From Solobacterium sp. (lineage in GTDB: Bacteria; Bacillota_I; Bacilli_A; Erysipelotrichales; Erysipelotrichaceae), in assembly GCA_017404505.1 (NCBI GenBank), contig JAFRCE010000015.1, positions 1-42,407 of the forward strand: DNA of 42,407 nucleotides, read 5' to 3'. Below the pieces are notes generated by a model, which was not told where the DNA came from, ran no database searches, and saw nothing but the letters and a program-made list of their open reading frames with translations. Positions 1 to 9,901 of this stretch are shown in pieces. The translations under genes were made by a program, and so were the position numbers. Within the stretch, counting starts at the first letter, position 1, and the number at the start of each line of letters is the position of its first letter.

Positions 1-1
1 T

Positions 2-1270
<1,269 letters not shown>

Positions 1271-1297
1271 TCCTGTATCCTGAAATATTTTAACCAG

Positions 1298-1325
1298 AGT
1301 CCCTGCTGAAAAGCGGGGGCTTTTC
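1298..1325 (+). terminator. Intrinsic terminator after GH1 gene
   Basis: A 10-base-pair stem (1298-1307 with 1312-1321, two G:U pairs) closes a GAAA tetraloop and runs into TTTT. It ends the phospho-beta-glucosidase transcript. Confidence 0.75.
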
Positions 1326-1391
1326 ATATAACATTGCTCACGATACCGGCTGATTGGCCGCTTCTTCTCGTCAGGCTTCTTCCGGCTGGTG

Positions 1392-1397
1392 TACAAT
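1392..1397 (+). promoter_or_regulatory. Probable -10 box upstream of manA-ROK
   Basis: TACAAT, 34 bases before the ATG at 1432. No good -35 hexamer is visible at normal spacing. The GGAG ribosome binding site at 1420-1424 sets the start codon. Confidence 0.4.
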
Positions 1398-1431
1398 ACA
1401 GATGAAGTTCAGAAAAAGAAGGAGACCGATT

Positions 1432-3273
1432 ATGGCAGTCCTGAAACTGAAGCCCGCATGCAAGGATTATCTGTGGGGCGGGCAGCGTCTGAAAAATGAG
1501 TATCATATTGAATACGACGGTGACATCCTGGCGGAAGCCTGGGAGCTTTCCTGTCATCCAGACGGACCTTCTCTGATCACCAATGGCAAATATGCCGGTA
1601 AGACACTGAAGGAATATATCGATGAAAAGGGTATGGAGGTGCTCGGCACGCATTGCCGCCGCTTCCGGGAATTTCCCATTCTGACCAAGTTCATCGATGC
1701 CAGGGACAACCTCAGCATCCAGGTTCATCCATCCAACGGCTATGCTCTGCAGAACGAAGGGCAATACGGCAAGACAGAGATGTGGTATGTCCTCGATGCC
1801 CAGCCGGGTGCCTTTCTGTATTACGGTTTCCGCAAGGAAATCAGCAGAGAGGAATTCGCTGAGCGGATCCGTAATAACACTCTGCTGGAAGTGCTGAATC
1901 CGGTGGAAGTGCACAAGGGCGATACGCTGTTCATCGCCTCCGGCACCCTGCATGCCATCGGCAAGGGCATCCTGATCGCCGAGATTCAGCAGAACTCCAA
2001 CGTGACATACCGGGTATATGACTACGGCCGCGTCGGCAAGGACGGCAAGAAGCGTGATCTGCACATTGAAAAAGCCCTGGCTGTCACCGAACGGGTGCCG
2101 ATCATTCAGCGCGGCGAGAACTATCCGCATATCGCAGACTGTGACTATTTCACGGTCGATAAACTCGACCTCGACGGCACTTTGATGCGCCGCATGCAGA
2201 GAACCGTCGGCAAAGAATCCTTTTTGTCGATCCTGATCCTCGATGGGGAAGGTGTCATTTCCAGCCATGGTGAAAAAGTGAATTACCGGAAGGGAGACAG
2301 TATCTTCCTGCCGGCGGGCAGCGGGGAATATACGATCGAAGGCACCTGTGACGCGTTATTGACGACGATCCGTGAGAAGGCCAATCCGATCCGGGCCGGT
2401 ATCATTATCGGTTCGGCTTCCACCCAGATCGGGCTGATCAACGATCAGAACCAGCTGATCGCCGAAAAGACGTTCGCCACGGACAGGAAAAAGACACCGG
2501 AAGAAATCATTGAAAAAACAGCGGCGGAAACATTGAAACTGCTGGCAAAAAACAGCGTGCCGCTCGATCAGTGCATCGGGGTCGGCGTCGGCGTTCCGGG
2601 CACGGTCGACCGCCGCAACGGCCGTATCAACTATTCCAACAACCTGCGTTGGGAAAAGGTTCCTTTACGGAGTCTGCTCGGCCGCGTCATACCATGTCCG
2701 GTGCGGATCGCCAACAATGCCGACTGCGCGGCTTTGGGTGAAGCGGTAGCCGGTGCCGGCAAGGAATACAGTGACGTCGTTTTACTGACATTGGGCAACG
2801 GGGTTGGCGGCGGCATTATTCTGAACGGCCAGGTCTTTGAAGGCGGCATGATCGGCGGCAGTGAAGTCGGCCACATGGTCGTGCAGGCCAACGGCCGGCC
2901 ATGTACCTGCGGCCGTAAGGGGTGTCTGGAAGCGTATGCGTCCATGCCGGCTTTGCTGCATGAGGCAGAAGAGAAGCTGCAGCGGCCGGTGAGTCTGGAA
3001 GAAGTCTTCGCTTGCAAAGATGCGAAACTGAAGGAAGTAATGGAACAGTATACCGAAATGCTTGGCACCGGTATCGTCAATATCGTCAATCTGTACCGTC
3101 CGCAGCTGGTACTGCTCGGCGGAGACATGTCGCCGTATCTTGAGAGCCTTCTGCCGAAACTGCGGAAGATGATGAAGAGGGACTGCTTTGGCGGTGCCCA
3201 CGGCAGTATACCGGTCATCCAGGTGGCCGAACTCGGCAGTACGGCCGGCATGATCGGCGCAGCCAGTCTGTAA
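1432..3273 (+). CDS. manA: Mannose-6-phosphate isomerase (type I) fused to a degenerate ROK domain
   Basis: A 613-residue fusion. Residues 1 to about 315 form a ManA-type cupin phosphomannose isomerase (mannose 6-phosphate to fructose 6-phosphate). It has the zinc-site motif SIQVHPSNGYA, GKTEMWYVLDA and SGTLHAIGKG. Residues from about 320 form a ROK (glucokinase/repressor) domain with the EVGHMVV and CTCGRKGCLEAYAS zinc motif. The ATG at 1432 has AGGAG upstream; an in-frame extension to 1354 lacks a binding site. Two kinase signatures are altered. The phosphate motif DxGGT reads I325-I-G-S-A, and the catalytic Asp of the ENDAN motif reads Asn (A427 N N A D431). The isomerase half looks active. 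The ROK half probably binds sugar without phosphorylating it (inference). Placement after a phospho-glucosidase fits sugar catabolism. Confidence 0.9.
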   Translation: MAVLKLKPACKDYLWGGQRLKNEYHIEYDGDILAEAWELSCHPDGPSLITNGKYAGKTLKEYIDEKGMEVLGTHCRRFREFPILTKFIDARDNLSIQVHPSNGYALQNEGQYGKTEMWYVLDAQPGAFLYYGFRKEISREEFAERIRNNTLLEVLNPVEVHKGDTLFIASGTLHAIGKGILIAEIQQNSNVTYRVYDYGRVGKDGKKRDLHIEKALAVTERVPIIQRGENYPHIADCDYFTVDKLDLDGTLMRRMQRTVGKESFLSILILDGEGVISSHGEKVNYRKGDSIFLPAGSGEYTIEGTCDALLTTIREKANPIRAGIIIGSASTQIGLINDQNQLIAEKTFATDRKKTPEEIIEKTAAETLKLLAKNSVPLDQCIGVGVGVPGTVDRRNGRINYSNNLRWEKVPLRSLLGRVIPCPVRIANNADCAALGEAVAGAGKEYSDVVLLTLGNGVGGGIILNGQVFEGGMIGGSEVGHMVVQANGRPCTCGRKGCLEAYASMPALLHEAEEKLQRPVSLEEVFACKDAKLKEVMEQYTEMLGTGIVNIVNLYRPQLVLLGGDMSPYLESLLPKLRKMMKRDCFGGAHGSIPVIQVAELGSTAGMIGAASL

Positions 3274-3364
3274 ACATGACGGCTTCCCGGATGGCGGATG
3301 CTTATAAGCAAGCTTCGATGGAAAACGATACTGGCATCTTTCTGAAGGATTAGCTGACTGATTG

Positions 3365-3402
3365 AATCGGATTGCTGTACTATGCAGTAATCCGATTTTT
3401 TC
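3365..3402 (+). terminator. Intrinsic terminator after manA-ROK
   Basis: A 13-base-pair stem (3365-3377 with 3385-3397, one G:U pair), a 7-base loop, then a run of six T. It reads in the plus direction. Confidence 0.8.
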
Positions 3403-3421
3403 TTATGGAGTTGATGGAGAT

Positions 3422-3459
3422 GAAAAGCCGGAGGCTGAATCACGTGTCAGCCTCCGGCT
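3422..3459 (-). terminator. Intrinsic terminator of the chromate-transporter operon
   Basis: A perfect 13-base-pair inverted repeat (3426-3438 with 3447-3459). On the minus strand it is followed by TTTTC. It lies just past the stop of the last chr gene, facing the plus-strand terminator of the converging manA gene. Confidence 0.8.
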
Positions 3460-3483
3460 ATGGAATGGTTAGTATTCCGATCT

Positions 3484-4044
3484 TTACAATCCATAAGCGA
3501 TTATCCCTGTGGCGGCAGAGAGACAGATCAGCAAGATCGGTGATATGCCGCCTTTTTTGATCTTTCGGGAACCAAAGTATAATGTCCCAAGCACCAGTGT
3601 CAGGATCAAAGGACGAATCTGCATGGAACTGTCCTGAAGGACAATGCCGTTCCTGACGATCATGAAAACACCGGTAGCGAGGATAATCCCGATGATGCAT
3701 GGCTTCAGTCCGCGCAGAACAGCCTGTACATAAGGATTCTTCAGCACTGTCTTCAGGAGGGCAGTCACAAGGAGGATAATGATAAAGGACGGAAGTACAA
3801 CGGCAAGTGTAGCGGCCAGAGAGCCAAGAATTCCAGCCTGTGAGCTGCCGACATAGGTGGCCAGATTCACCATGATCGGTCCCGGAGTGCTTTCGCTGAC
3901 AGCGATCATATAGGTCAGCATTTCTTCGTCCAGCCAGCCGTAGGACAGAACGACATCGCGGATCAGCGGAATCGCGCCGTATGCGCCGCCAAAAGCGAAA
4001 CATCCGACCTTGAGGAAGCCGATGAATAATTCCAGCAGGATCAT
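3484..4044 (-). CDS. Chromate transporter, short-chain ChrA subunit (second of pair)
   Basis: A 186-residue membrane protein of the CHR (chromate ion transporter) family, one half of the two-gene short-chain type. It carries the family signature near the N terminus, FLKVGCFAFGGAYGAIPLI, then SESTPGPIMVNLATYVG, and about five or six hydrophobic segments. The start overlaps the stop of the upstream half by four bases (4041-4044), so the two are translationally coupled and probably form a heterodimer. The operon is led by an ArsR-type repressor. Export of chromate is the family function; the real substrate here is not shown by sequence. Confidence 0.9.
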   Translation of the reverse strand: MILLELFIGFLKVGCFAFGGAYGAIPLIRDVVLSYGWLDEEMLTYMIAVSESTPGPIMVNLATYVGSSQAGILGSLAATLAVVLPSFIIILLVTALLKTVLKNPYVQAVLRGLKPCIIGIILATGVFMIVRNGIVLQDSSMQIRPLILTLVLGTLYFGSRKIKKGGISPILLICLSAATGIIAYGL

Positions 4045-4616
4045 TTTCCGGCACCTCCCTTCATAACAGGCTTTTTAACCATGAATATGATCAGGCTGAT
4101 CATTCCTGCTGTAAGCATCAGGATAATGGAGGAGATTCTGATAGAGAAGATGTTGATCGACAGCATTGCCGCAAACGCGCAGAGCATAAATACCCGGGGC
4201 GCCGTTTTTTTCTGCATTTTCTGAAGCATCTTAATGGCAGCGTCCAGGATCAGGATTCCAACGGCGATCTTGATACCCTGGAAAGCATGCGCGATCCAGG
4301 TGATCTCAAGGAAACGATTCAGAAACCTCGATATCGCAAAGATGATGCAGAAAGAGGGAAGGATCATTCCGATCGTGGCAATCAGCGCCCCAATAAAACC
4401 TTTCTGCTTGTACCCCACATAGGTTGCACAGTTAATGGCGATGGGACCGGGGGTGGACTCTGCAATGACCGTAATGTTCATCATCTCATCGTGTGTGATC
4501 CACTGCTTTTTTTCCACGCAGGTGTTCTCAATCAGTGCGATCATCGCGTATCCACCGCCGAAAGTGAACAGACCGATCTTTGCAAACGTCAGGAAGAGAT
4601 CAAGAAAAAGGTTCAT
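4041..4616 (-). CDS. Chromate transporter, short-chain ChrA subunit (first of pair)
   Basis: A 191-residue paralogue of the following gene. It has the signature TFAKIGLFTFGGGYAMIALIE at the N terminus and the internal motif AESTPGPIAINCATYVGYK. Five to six membrane segments are expected. It overlaps the regulator upstream by four bases (4613-4616) and the partner subunit downstream by four bases, so the three genes form one tightly coupled transcript. Half-size CHR proteins normally occur as such pairs with opposed topology (established for the family). Confidence 0.9.
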   Translation of the reverse strand: MNLFLDLFLTFAKIGLFTFGGGYAMIALIENTCVEKKQWITHDEMMNITVIAESTPGPIAINCATYVGYKQKGFIGALIATIGMILPSFCIIFAISRFLNRFLEITWIAHAFQGIKIAVGILILDAAIKMLQKMQKKTAPRVFMLCAFAAMLSINIFSIRISSIILMLTAGMISLIIFMVKKPVMKGGAGK

Positions 4617-4939
4617 TTCTCTTCCTCCTTGCGGAATTCACACTGGCAGATCCGGGGATCCCGGCAGAGATCAAGCGACTGCTGCTTCATCTCCAAAAAG
4701 GCTGCGCACAGTCCATCCAATGCTTCCTGCTTTGGAAGGTAGTGGATGTGGTAGCCAACCCGCTCCCCATAAACAAGCCCGGCTTCCTTCAGTACTTTCA
4801 TGTGCTGGGAGATTGCCGATTCAGTAATTCCAAGTTTTTTTGACAGAGAACGGACACAGTGTTTTCTGATCAGGAGCTGTTGAAAAATGGAAAGCCTTGT
4901 AGGTTCCCCCAGGGCTTTCAGCGTGACAGATATGTCCAT
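4613..4939 (-). CDS. ArsR-type winged-helix repressor of the chromate operon
   Basis: A 108-residue helix-turn-helix protein. The N-terminal part (LGEPTRLSIFQQLL, then LGITESAISQHMKVLKEAGLV) is the classic ArsR/SmtB DNA-binding domain. The C-terminal tail has a small cysteine cluster (CRDPRICQC) that could sense metal or oxidant (inference). It heads the operon and its promoter contains a perfect inverted repeat, which fits autorepression relieved by the transported ion. The start is preceded by AGAGGTGA. Length is normal for the family. Confidence 0.88.
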   Translation of the reverse strand: MDISVTLKALGEPTRLSIFQQLLIRKHCVRSLSKKLGITESAISQHMKVLKEAGLVYGERVGYHIHYLPKQEALDGLCAAFLEMKQQSLDLCRDPRICQCEFRKEEEK

Positions 4940-4969
4940 AAGTCACCTCTTTGATTTAGCGATGACTTA

Positions 4970-4997
4970 ATTATAATCAATTTTCTGATTAAGTCAA
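4970..4997 (-). promoter_or_regulatory. Promoter of the chromate operon
   Basis: On the minus strand TTGACT (4992-4997) and TATAAT (4970-4975) are separated by 16 bases. This is a near-consensus sigma-A promoter, about 30 bases ahead of the regulator start. Confidence 0.8.
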
Positions 4998-5007
4998 CGC
5001 TTAATCA
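4986..5007. promoter_or_regulatory. Operator: perfect inverted repeat over the -35 box
   Basis: TGATTAAG-N6-CTTAATCA, two perfect 8-base arms. It overlaps the -35 of the chromate operon promoter. The likely ligand is the ArsR-type repressor encoded first in the operon. The rest of the gap 5008-5219 holds no supported gene. Confidence 0.75.
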
Positions 5008-5237
5008 GTCTGTCGAGATGCTTTATGACCTCCTGAAATCGCCCGGACTTTCGCTGGCCGTCTGTAATACGCCCGCAAAGGAATTCCAGATATCCTGCAC
5101 AAAGGTGAAGATGATGCAGCCAGAAACAAGGAGGGCAAAATGTCAGCATTCCTGAAACGATAAAGACTTCTTGCGAAGGCCGCCCGCGGCGGAAACGTTT
5201 TTTCCGGCGCATATCATTCATGTATGAGCCGGGAGTC

Positions 5238-5246
5238 TGTTATAAT
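5238..5246 (+). promoter_or_regulatory. Extended -10 promoter of the ABC exporter gene
   Basis: TGTTATAAT matches the extended -10 consensus TGnTATAAT, with a weak -35. It lies 27 bases before the chosen ATG and inside a longer in-frame ORF, which argues against the upstream start at 5220. Confidence 0.6.
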
Positions 5247-5273
5247 AGCGAAATACGCAGGGGAGGTATGCAT

Positions 5274-7061
5274 ATGAGCAGAATGGTTTCGAAACGGTAT
5301 AAGACAAAGGAACTGCTGAGCCGCTTTGCGCCGTATCTTTTCCGTCAGAAGAAACTGCTGGTCTTCGATCTTTTCTGCGCGTCACTGACGACCCTGTGTG
5401 ATATCGTGCTGCCGCGCATCATGAGCAGTCTGACAAATACGGCCATGTATGATCCGGTATCTCTGACGACCGGTCTGGTATTGCGGATGGCGCTGATCTA
5501 TGGTCTATTGCGACTGGTGGATATGGCGGCCTACTACTTCATGGCTTCCCAGGGACATATCATGGGTGTCTATATTGAAACGGACATGCGCACCGATGCG
5601 TTCCGGCACCTCGAACGTCTCAGTGACAGTTTCTATGCCAATACCAAAGTCGGCCAGCTGATGGGCATCATTACCAGTGACCTGTTTGACATCACCGAAT
5701 TCGCCCACCACTGTCCGGAAGAATTCTTTATCGCCTTTATCAAGATCGCCGTCGCCTTTGTGATCCTGTGTCAGTCCAACTGGCTGCTGACTCTGATCAT
5801 CTTCGCCTGCATACCCATCATGCTGTATGCGTCGATCAAACTGAATTTCACGTTCCGCAACGCCACCAAGGCGCAGCGTGTGCAGATCGGTGAACTGAAT
5901 TCCCAGGTCGAAGAGTCACTGCTCGGTGTCCGCGTCGTCAAGGCGTTCACAGCGGAAGAATATGAAATGAGCCGCTTTACGGACCGCAACGAGAAGTTCA
6001 AGGAAGTCAAAAAGAAGCGTTACTACGCGATGGCTGCCTATATGATGTCGACCCGTTTCTTTGACGGACTGATGTATCTGACGACGATCCTGGCCGGCGG
6101 TATGTTCATGGTCAAAGGCCTAATCAATGCCGGTGACATGGTCGCCTATATGCTGTATGTGACGACGATGATCGCCACCATCCGCCGCATCGTCGAATTT
6201 GCCGAGCAGTTCCAGTCCGGTCTGACCGGCATCGAACGTTTCCTCGAGATCATGGACACGCCGGTCGATATCCACGACGAGCCGGATGCCAAAGACATTG
6301 TCGTCAGGGGCGGTCATATCGTCTTCGACGACGTGACGTTCGAATATCCTGACGATCATAACCGGGTGCTGCATCATATCAACCTGGATATCAAGCCGGG
6401 TGAGAATCTGGCCCTGGTCGGAGAAAGCGGCGGCGGCAAGACCACGCTGTCCTCGCTGATCCCGCGTTTCTACGACGTTACGGAAGGCCGTATTCTGATC
6501 GACGATCAGGATATCCGCAAGGTGACACTGCATTCCCTGCGTTCGGCCATCGGCGTCGTGCAGCAGGACGTCTATCTGTTCTCCGGCACGATTCTTGAGA
6601 ACATCGCCTACGGCAAACAGGACGCGACAAGAGAAGAGATCATTCAGGCGGCCCGGCTGGCCGGTGCCGATGAGTTCATCAACGAACTGAAAGACGGTTA
6701 TGATACCTATGTCGGTGAGCGCGGCGTCAAGCTTTCCGGCGGTCAGAAGCAGCGTATTTCCATTGCCCGTGTCTTCCTGAAGAATCCGCCGATCCTGGTG
6801 CTCGACGAGGCAACTTCAGCGCTCGACAATCAGAGCGAGCTGCTGATCGAAGAAAGCCTGGAAAAACTGTCGAAGGGCAGAACGACACTGACGATCGCCC
6901 ATCGTCTGACCACCGTTCGGGATGCCGATAGGATCATTGTCCTGAACAAGAATGGTATCGAGGAAGAAGGCAGTCATGAAGAACTGCTGGCGAAAAAGGG
7001 CACCTATTACCGTCTGTGGAATGGCCTTGCGGCGGAAGATCTACTGCTGGCGGGTGACTGA
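5274..7061 (+). CDS. ABC exporter, fused membrane and ATPase domains (BmrA/MsbA-like)
   Basis: A 595-residue half-transporter, likely a homodimer, exporting a lipid, drug or peptide. Residues about 20-310 form a six-helix type IV exporter domain. The nucleotide-binding domain follows with Walker A GESGGGKT (K389), Q-loop VVQQD, signature LSGGQ (487-491), Walker B LVLDEATSALD (D511, E512) and the H-loop IAHRL. All catalytic residues are present. The start at 5274 is chosen because GGGGAGG sits seven bases upstream; the ATG two codons before is too close to it. The gene is monocistronic, with its own promoter and terminator. Substrate cannot be told from sequence. Confidence 0.93.
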   Translation: MSRMVSKRYKTKELLSRFAPYLFRQKKLLVFDLFCASLTTLCDIVLPRIMSSLTNTAMYDPVSLTTGLVLRMALIYGLLRLVDMAAYYFMASQGHIMGVYIETDMRTDAFRHLERLSDSFYANTKVGQLMGIITSDLFDITEFAHHCPEEFFIAFIKIAVAFVILCQSNWLLTLIIFACIPIMLYASIKLNFTFRNATKAQRVQIGELNSQVEESLLGVRVVKAFTAEEYEMSRFTDRNEKFKEVKKKRYYAMAAYMMSTRFFDGLMYLTTILAGGMFMVKGLINAGDMVAYMLYVTTMIATIRRIVEFAEQFQSGLTGIERFLEIMDTPVDIHDEPDAKDIVVRGGHIVFDDVTFEYPDDHNRVLHHINLDIKPGENLALVGESGGGKTTLSSLIPRFYDVTEGRILIDDQDIRKVTLHSLRSAIGVVQQDVYLFSGTILENIAYGKQDATREEIIQAARLAGADEFINELKDGYDTYVGERGVKLSGGQKQRISIARVFLKNPPILVLDEATSALDNQSELLIEESLEKLSKGRTTLTIAHRLTTVRDADRIIVLNKNGIEEEGSHEELLAKKGTYYRLWNGLAAEDLLLAGD

Positions 7062-7076
7062 AAAACATGACAGACT

Positions 7077-7100
7077 GCCGGAGTTTTCTCCGGCGGTTTT
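7077..7100 (+). terminator. Intrinsic terminator after the ABC exporter
   Basis: A 7-base-pair stem (7077-7083 with 7088-7094), a TTTT loop, then GGTTTTC. The stem is GC-rich and lies 16 bases after the stop. Confidence 0.7.
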
Positions 7101-7122
7101 CATTTTCGAAACATATTTGTGA

Positions 7123-7131
7123 TGATAAAAT
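7123..7131 (+). promoter_or_regulatory. Extended -10 promoter of the clostripain-like gene
   Basis: TGATAAAAT fits TGnTATAAT with one mismatch, 47 bases before the start codon. No clear -35. Confidence 0.45.
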
Positions 7132-7178
7132 AATCTCATAGTATCCGTTGTTTTTTACAAAGATAAGGGAGAGAAAAC

Positions 7179-9815
7179 ATGTTGCTGATCTATTATTTCA
7201 CAAAGCCTGTTTTCTGGATCATTCCATGGATCCTTCAGTCCATCGGTTATTTCCGCGTACTGCGGAAAGTCGACATGGACGGAAAGTGGGCAATCGTTCC
7301 GTTCGCGGCGGAAGGAAAGCTTTCGACGATCCTGTTTGAAAGCATGAGTTCCTACTGGCACCCGCTGGTCATTGCCGGTCTGAATCTGGCTGCCGGCATG
7401 TATATGAGCAATGCCGCTGACAAGATGTCTGTCGTGACGGCCCGGCTGCTGATCATTGTCGCGCTGATCGTATACGGCATTTTCCTGATCAACCTGTACT
7501 GGCGGCTCGGCAAGTGCTTTAAAAAGGGTGTTCTGTTCCGTATCGGCATGATCATGTTACCGGCTCTGTTTCTGATCCTGCTGGGCAGTAAAAAATCAGT
7601 GTTTTACGGCGGTCCGGTCTTCAAAAGAAAGATCATCCGGGCCAGATGGATACAGATCGGCTTCACGATCCTGCGCGAGCTTGGCTTTGCGGCGGTATTC
7701 TTGGTTTCGTTCGGAGTGGTCGGTTTCCTGACCCTGCGCAACTATATGCCTGAGCCGGTCGTTTATCTGATGCTGCAGGATTTCTATGAAACCGCAAAAG
7801 ACGTGAAAGGTGACGGCAGTGTCATGCTCCGGAATGACACCATGGGCGATGCATATCATGATCTTGCCTCGTTTTCGACCAGCCGTGACTACTTCTTCCC
7901 GGATCATTCCAAAGACGAAAGCGTTGTCGTCATGGAATATGTCATCGGCTCCAATCTGGAAGATGCCATGGGCATGGCGACGATCAATCTTCGTCAGATG
8001 CTGGATACGACCGAGCAGGGCTCCGCTCTGAAATTCGTCGTTGAAGCAGGCGGCACCAAGCGCTGGTTTACCAACGGTGTCAAGCACAGCACCGTCGGTC
8101 TCTATGAAATCGCGGACGGCAAGCTGACAATGAAAGAAGACCTTGGCAACAAAGTCTACATGTGCACGGAAGATGAACTGTACAATTTCATCACCTGGAC
8201 AAAAGAAAATTATCCGGCGGACCGTTATATGCTGGTTCTCTGGGATCATGGCGGAGGTCTGCCGAGCGGTTATGGCCAGGATGTTCTGAACGAACGCAAG
8301 GATACCAAGTTCGGAGCGCTGCCGGTCAATGAGATCGTTTCCGCGATCGACCGGGCCGGTGTGAAATTTGATATGATCGGCTTTGATGCCTGCCTGATGC
8401 AGGATATCGAAATCGCCGTGGCCATGGAACCGTATGCCGACTACTATCTGGCATCGGAAGAAACAGAATCCGGTGAAGGCTGGTTCTATACATCAGCCTT
8501 CGGCATGCTGGCAAAGGATCCGACCACCAGCATGGAAGAATTCGGCAAAGAAATCATCTCCGCTTATGACGTCAACCTCAGGGTCATGCATGAGAGGTTA
8601 GACAACAGCGGTTCCACTCTGTCGCTGATCGATCTGACCAGGATCCGGCCGGCCTTCGACAAACTGATGGCTCTCTATGAGAAAGAACATGCCGCGTTCC
8701 TTGCTGATTCGGCCGACTACGCGGATATCTCGATTGCCGCCGGCAAGGCGACTGCCTTCACGGGTGACGAGCAGATCGACCTGGTCGATTATCTGGAACT
8801 GCTGGATCATGCCGACTATAACGATTCGATCGCGACACCGGAAGAGATCAAAGAAGTGATCAATTACGTCAAAGCCAGCATCGTCTGCCGGAATGCCATG
8901 TCCCATGACGGCATCAACGGTCTGGCGGTGTCCTTCCCATACAAGATGATCGCTTCTTACGGCCGCGACCATATCCAGTACGAAAAACTCGGTATGGAAA
9001 CCTGCCGGAAGTTATATGACGACTTCTTCAGTATTATGGCGGCTGTCCGCAAACTGGAATTCAAGGCTCCCGAAATCTTCGGTTTTCAGCTGCCGACCGA
9101 CGATTATACCAAGGAAGAATGGTATATCAAAGACTTTGAGAACTATGAAACAACGCAGGCTGTCGTGGATATTCCGCTGGTTGAAAAGGAAGACGGCTGG
9201 CAGATGCAGCTGCCGGATACAGCCTGGAATATCATCGCGGAAGCCAACCAGGTCGTTTATATGAAGACGGAGGACGGCTGGATGTACCTCGGCCGCGACA
9301 TTCCGGCTTCCTATGACGAGAACGATCATCCGATGGTTGCCGCAACCGGCCGCTGGGTCCAGATCAACGGTCAGGTCGTCAATTATGAAGCCCAGCCGGC
9401 AATCACCAATGAAAACGGCGTGATTCAGAAGGGTATCGTCCGGGCCAGACGCGGCGCCGACGAAATCACTCTTTACATTGAGTGGGATCCGGTCACTGAG
9501 GAAAATGAAATTCCCGAAAGCGGCCATGTCATCGGCTACCGTGTCAATAGTGTAAACAACGCCTTCATGGAAAAGGGTCTGCAGGAACTGAAGCCAGGTG
9601 AAGTCATCTCCTTCCTGTTTGACTACTATGACGAAGAGGGCAAAGTTGTGAAGACAGACACGCACGGCCACTCCATCCGGCTTTCCAGCATGAGCAACCT
9701 GAAAGTCACGGACGAACCGATCGGTGAGTGTGATCTGCGCTATGGCATCGTCATGCAGGACGTCTATCAGCGCACCTTCACTTCCGAATTCGTCGAGAGT
9801 CATTTCACAAAATAG
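7179..9815 (+). CDS. Membrane-anchored clostripain-family (C11) cysteine peptidase
   Basis: An 878-residue protein. The first ~195 residues carry about five hydrophobic helices, unusual for clostripains, which are normally secreted. From about residue 200 comes a C11 peptidase domain with the catalytic His in WDHGGG (H357) and the Cys in FDACLM (C405). The acidic pocket region YLASEETESGEGW follows. The family cleaves after basic residues and often self-activates. The C-terminal third (about 620-878) is a beta-rich region of unknown role. GGGAG lies upstream of the ATG. The gene stands alone between terminators. Topology suggests the peptidase acts outside the membrane, perhaps on surface or toxin substrates (inference). 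Confidence 0.88.
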   Translation: MLLIYYFTKPVFWIIPWILQSIGYFRVLRKVDMDGKWAIVPFAAEGKLSTILFESMSSYWHPLVIAGLNLAAGMYMSNAADKMSVVTARLLIIVALIVYGIFLINLYWRLGKCFKKGVLFRIGMIMLPALFLILLGSKKSVFYGGPVFKRKIIRARWIQIGFTILRELGFAAVFLVSFGVVGFLTLRNYMPEPVVYLMLQDFYETAKDVKGDGSVMLRNDTMGDAYHDLASFSTSRDYFFPDHSKDESVVVMEYVIGSNLEDAMGMATINLRQMLDTTEQGSALKFVVEAGGTKRWFTNGVKHSTVGLYEIADGKLTMKEDLGNKVYMCTEDELYNFITWTKENYPADRYMLVLWDHGGGLPSGYGQDVLNERKDTKFGALPVNEIVSAIDRAGVKFDMIGFDACLMQDIEIAVAMEPYADYYLASEETESGEGWFYTSAFGMLAKDPTTSMEEFGKEIISAYDVNLRVMHERLDNSGSTLSLIDLTRIRPAFDKLMALYEKEHAAFLADSADYADISIAAGKATAFTGDEQIDLVDYLELLDHADYNDSIATPEEIKEVINYVKASIVCRNAMSHDGINGLAVSFPYKMIASYGRDHIQYEKLGMETCRKLYDDFFSIMAAVRKLEFKAPEIFGFQLPTDDYTKEEWYIKDFENYETTQAVVDIPLVEKEDGWQMQLPDTAWNIIAEANQVVYMKTEDGWMYLGRDIPASYDENDHPMVAATGRWVQINGQVVNYEAQPAITNENGVIQKGIVRARRGADEITLYIEWDPVTEENEIPESGHVIGYRVNSVNNAFMEKGLQELKPGEVISFLFDYYDEEGKVVKTDTHGHSIRLSSMSNLKVTDEPIGECDLRYGIVMQDVYQRTFTSEFVESHFTK

Positions 9816-9825
9816 TTCTTATTGA

Positions 9826-9856
9826 AAGATGGATGCGTCACGCATTCATCTTTTTT
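9826..9856 (+). terminator. Intrinsic terminator after the clostripain-like gene
   Basis: A 12-base-pair stem with one G:U pair (9826-9837 with 9841-9852) around a TCA loop, ending in six T. Confidence 0.85.
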
Positions 9857-9869
9857 CTGTGCCGTATAG

Positions 9870-9875
9870 TACAAT
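9870..9875 (+). promoter_or_regulatory. -10 box of the bcp-yaaA operon
   Basis: TACAAT, 32 bases before the start. No convincing -35. The strong binding site GAGGAGG (9888-9894) fixes the start codon at 9902. Confidence 0.45.
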
Positions 9876-9901
9876 GATTACAAAGAAGAGGAGGCATCAT
9901 T

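Noticed and set aside
1324..2268. 314-codon minus-strand ORF
   Set aside because: Antisense to the manA domain, with no family likeness.
4994..5221. 75-codon minus-strand ORF upstream of the ABC exporter
   Set aside because: It runs into the chromate operon promoter and operator, has no clear ribosome binding site, and its composition does not look like a protein of known type.
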